Source: Candidatus Poribacteria bacterium (lineage in GTDB: Bacteria > Poribacteria > WGA-4E > WGA-3G). Taken from it: a stretch of 43,148 nucleotides of DNA. The DNA lies in NCBI GenBank assembly GCA_028821605.1, contig JAPPFM010000010.1, forward strand, positions 318,240-361,387, written 5' to 3'. Positions 41,502 to 43,148 of the stretch are shown here, in pieces. A program made the position numbers and the translations under genes. The notes below the pieces were generated by a model. That model ran no database searches and had not been told where the DNA came from. It saw only the letters and a list, made by a program, of their open reading frames with translations. How positions within the stretch are numbered: the first letter of the stretch is position 1; every line of letters begins with the position of its first letter.

Positions 41502-41533
41502 TTGACACAAATTCGTTAGCATGCTAATATAAT
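41502..41533 (+). promoter_or_regulatory. Promoter with palindromic operator for the Gfo/Idh gene
   Basis: TTGACA (41502-41507) and TATAAT (41528-41533) are separated by 20 bases. The spacer holds the perfect palindrome TTAGCATGCTAA (41516-41527), which abuts the -10 box. The gap is shared with the divergent dehydratase gene, so one regulator could control both. Confidence 0.55.
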
Positions 41534-41583
41534 GGCAAATTTCGGAAATCTGCAAGCTGCACGCTTCGATGAGGAGACACATT

Positions 41584-42618
41584 ATGGCGATGTATCGAAC
41601 TGGGATCGTTGGCGGAAGGCGGGGTGTACACCATGCCCGACGTTATGAAGGCATCGAAAATATGAAGGTAATTGCCATCTGCGAAATCGACGAGGAACGC
41701 CTAAAAGCAGCGGTGGAAGAACTGAACATCCCGGGGTACACAGATTACGTCGAGATGTTAGACAAGGAAAAACCTGATATTGTCCATGCTGTCACAGAAC
41801 CGACAGTGCCGCGACATATCTGGGTAGAACCTGCCGCTGAAGCCGGTGTTAAGGCGTTGGTGATAGAGAAACCACTTGCGCTCAGACCCAGCGAAGCAGA
41901 GGCACTCGCCGCCGCATACGAGAAAACTGGACTGAAAATTATTGTCAATCACCAACGGCGTTATCTGCCCTTCGCTGAGAAGCTTCTGGAGTTTTTTGCC
42001 GACGATAGTCTCGGTGATATACACTTCATTCGTGCCTGCACCGAAGGCGATATTACCGATATGGATACCCACCTGATGGATGTCGTGTTATTTGCTCTTA
42101 AAGACATTCCGATTACACACGTGTGGGGTGCCGTTCAGGGTGCTGAAATCTATGACGTTCCGCACCGACAATGCCCCGAAGATTTGATGGCGATTTATAC
42201 GTTCGAGAACGGTGCCCGCGTCTTTTTTGAGTCCGCACGCACAGCGTTCGGAACCATTGATTTCCCCGGCAGTAATCCGCGGTGCAACCTCGATTTTTGG
42301 GGGACGAAAGGCAGAATGTGGTGGCGAGAAAACGGCTCATGGGGTTACCAGTTTGATGGTATGGCAGAGCATTTTGTTGAGAAGACGCACTTCGGGGAAG
42401 ATGATAGATTCGGACAGCGCGACTTTACGCAAGCGATTGCTACATGGTTGGATGACGAGAATCAACCACATCGAAACAGGTTGGAATACGCGTTGCTCGG
42501 TTTCGATCTGATTATGGCGGCGTATCGCTCCGCTCTCATCGGTGAACGGATTGCGTGGCCCCCGAAGCTCAGCGATGAGGAGTGGGTGGAACTCAAAAAC
42601 AGGGTAACCAACACCTAA
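41584..42618 (+). CDS. Gfo/Idh/MocA-family oxidoreductase
   Basis: 344 aa from the ATG at 41584, with GAGGAG seven bases upstream. The N-terminal Rossmann fold begins YRTGIVGGRRGVHHARRYEG. The usual GxGxxG is altered to GGRRG, but CEIDEERLKAAVEEL, KPDIVHAVTEP and ALVIEKPLAL (EKP) are all present. The C-terminal domain has TDMDTHLMDVVLFAL with the His expected near the active site. It should be an NAD(P)-dependent sugar or sugar-acid dehydrogenase, divergently expressed from the dehydratase at 40283. Confidence 0.9.
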   Translation: MAMYRTGIVGGRRGVHHARRYEGIENMKVIAICEIDEERLKAAVEELNIPGYTDYVEMLDKEKPDIVHAVTEPTVPRHIWVEPAAEAGVKALVIEKPLALRPSEAEALAAAYEKTGLKIIVNHQRRYLPFAEKLLEFFADDSLGDIHFIRACTEGDITDMDTHLMDVVLFALKDIPITHVWGAVQGAEIYDVPHRQCPEDLMAIYTFENGARVFFESARTAFGTIDFPGSNPRCNLDFWGTKGRMWWRENGSWGYQFDGMAEHFVEKTHFGEDDRFGQRDFTQAIATWLDDENQPHRNRLEYALLGFDLIMAAYRSALIGERIAWPPKLSDEEWVELKNRVTNT

Positions 42619-42682
42619 TGTAAAACATGATAGCGTAAGGAATCACAAGATCTTACTATCTTATCTAATAATGGGTGTAAGC

Positions 42683-42702
42683 CCAACCAACGGGCGGGTT
42701 GG
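42683..42702 (+). terminator. Possible terminator hairpin after the Gfo/Idh gene
   Basis: CCAACC (42683-42688) pairs with GGTTGG (42697-42702), and a GCCC/GGGC pairing competes with it. ATATACGC follows rather than a T-run, so evidence is weak. Confidence 0.35.
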
Positions 42703-42766
42703 ATATACGCAAGGGATTTTTCCTTATACAACTCGCCTGAACGAACCGCAAGGAACATTAAAAAAC

Positions 42767-43148
42767 ATGCTCAATCAAACGCAGGTTGACACATTTCGTG
42801 AAAAAGGCTTTCTCCTTGGGAACCGTGTTCTAAGTGATGGACAGGTTGAGGAGTTGCGTTCGGAATTGGCACGCGTCATTGATAATTACGAGAAACCTGA
42901 GGTTCCGCAACCGGTGCGTATCGCCAACCTCGGTGGTAAAGAAGAAAGTCCGGTCTGGCAGATCGTTAATATTTGGGAAGCGAGTTCCGCCTACTATCGA
43001 CTGGTTCACAATCCGGTCATTGTAGAAGAGATTGGACAGCTTATGTCGGCGACGGAGTTGCGCGTCTGGCACGATCAGATCCAATACAAACCACCAAAAG
43101 TCGGTGGTGTCAATCGCTGGCATCAGGATTCGCCGTTGTGGGGGATTC
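42767..43148 (+). CDS. PhyH-family dioxygenase, 3' truncated by the window
   Basis: 127 residues are visible. The start is preceded by GAACCGCAAGGAACATTAAA, the recurrent leader. QVDTFREKGFLLGNRVLSD at the N-terminus is typical of PhyH, and VGGVNRWHQDSPLW provides the HxD iron-binding pair, preceded by RVWHDQIQYKPP. It belongs to a different subgroup from the tandem pair upstream, because that pair lacks WHxD. The rest lies beyond the window. Confidence 0.85.
   Translation, partial: MLNQTQVDTFREKGFLLGNRVLSDGQVEELRSELARVIDNYEKPEVPQPVRIANLGGKEESPVWQIVNIWEASSAYYRLVHNPVIVEEIGQLMSATELRVWHDQIQYKPPKVGGVNRWHQDSPLWGI

Overview
The window reads like a chromosome segment of a Candidatus Poribacteria-type bacterium or a close relative from the same metagenome-known neighbourhood. 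This is inferred from gene content, not from a marker gene. The signs are several phytanoyl-CoA dioxygenase (PhyH) paralogs, very large secreted WD40 proteins, secreted proteins ending in a shared NYPNPFNPETWIPY sorting-type domain, a dockerin module, sulfatase/enolase/Gfo-Idh-type catabolic enzymes, and intergenic regions full of short palindromic repeats. No rRNA, tRNA, CRISPR array or complete transposase was found.

Region by region. 1-2.5 kb: a three-gene overlapping operon. Its first gene is a lipoprotein with a peroxiredoxin-like domain containing an in-frame UGA at the first position of the active-site UxxC motif. A perfect 7-bp hairpin with a GGU loop lies 21 nt downstream, so this is a strong selenoprotein candidate. 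It is followed by a Tat-exported DUF362 protein and a tiny lipoprotein. 2.5-5.7 kb (minus): a PD-(D/E)XK-like protein overlapping a secreted 14-blade WD40 protein, then a small secreted protein. 5.8-7.6 kb (plus): a Dabb protein and a sulfatase-fold hydrolase with Thr where the formylglycine Cys is expected. 7.9-12.7 kb: an unknown secreted protein and two secreted carboxypeptidase-regulatory-like plus C-type-lectin proteins, separated by repeat-rich DNA. 12.8-16.4 kb: a compact operon of double metallo-beta-lactamase (MBL), VOC, PhyH and small Cys-rich proteins. 16.4-22.0 kb: an accessory-looking stretch with a ThuA/GATase-like secreted protein, a CoiA-like nuclease, a ParB-like protein, an HTH protein plus an unknown partner, and hairpin repeats.

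22.2-24.8 kb: two tandem paralogs of an unrecognised soluble family. 24.8-30.7 kb (minus): two secreted WD40 proteins of 28 and 14 blades. 30.9-34.7 kb (minus): a dockerin-containing protein and a trypsin-like protease, both with the same C-terminal sorting-type domain. 35-37 kb: a PEP-hydrolase-family TIM barrel and a membrane b/c-type cytochrome. 37.1-38.35 kb: an IS200/IS605-type element carrying an IsrB-like (HNH-less) RuvC nuclease with a structured presumptive omega-RNA. 38.35-43.1 kb: tandem PhyH paralogs, a mandelate-racemase-family dehydratase divergent from a Gfo/Idh/MocA dehydrogenase over a palindromic operator, and a truncated PhyH gene at the window edge.

The main results are the selenoprotein with its SECIS, the IsrB/omega-RNA element, the finding that every WD40 protein here has a multiple of 14 blades, several repeat families (one with compensatory stem changes), and a recurrent A-rich AAGGAA leader in front of five start codons.
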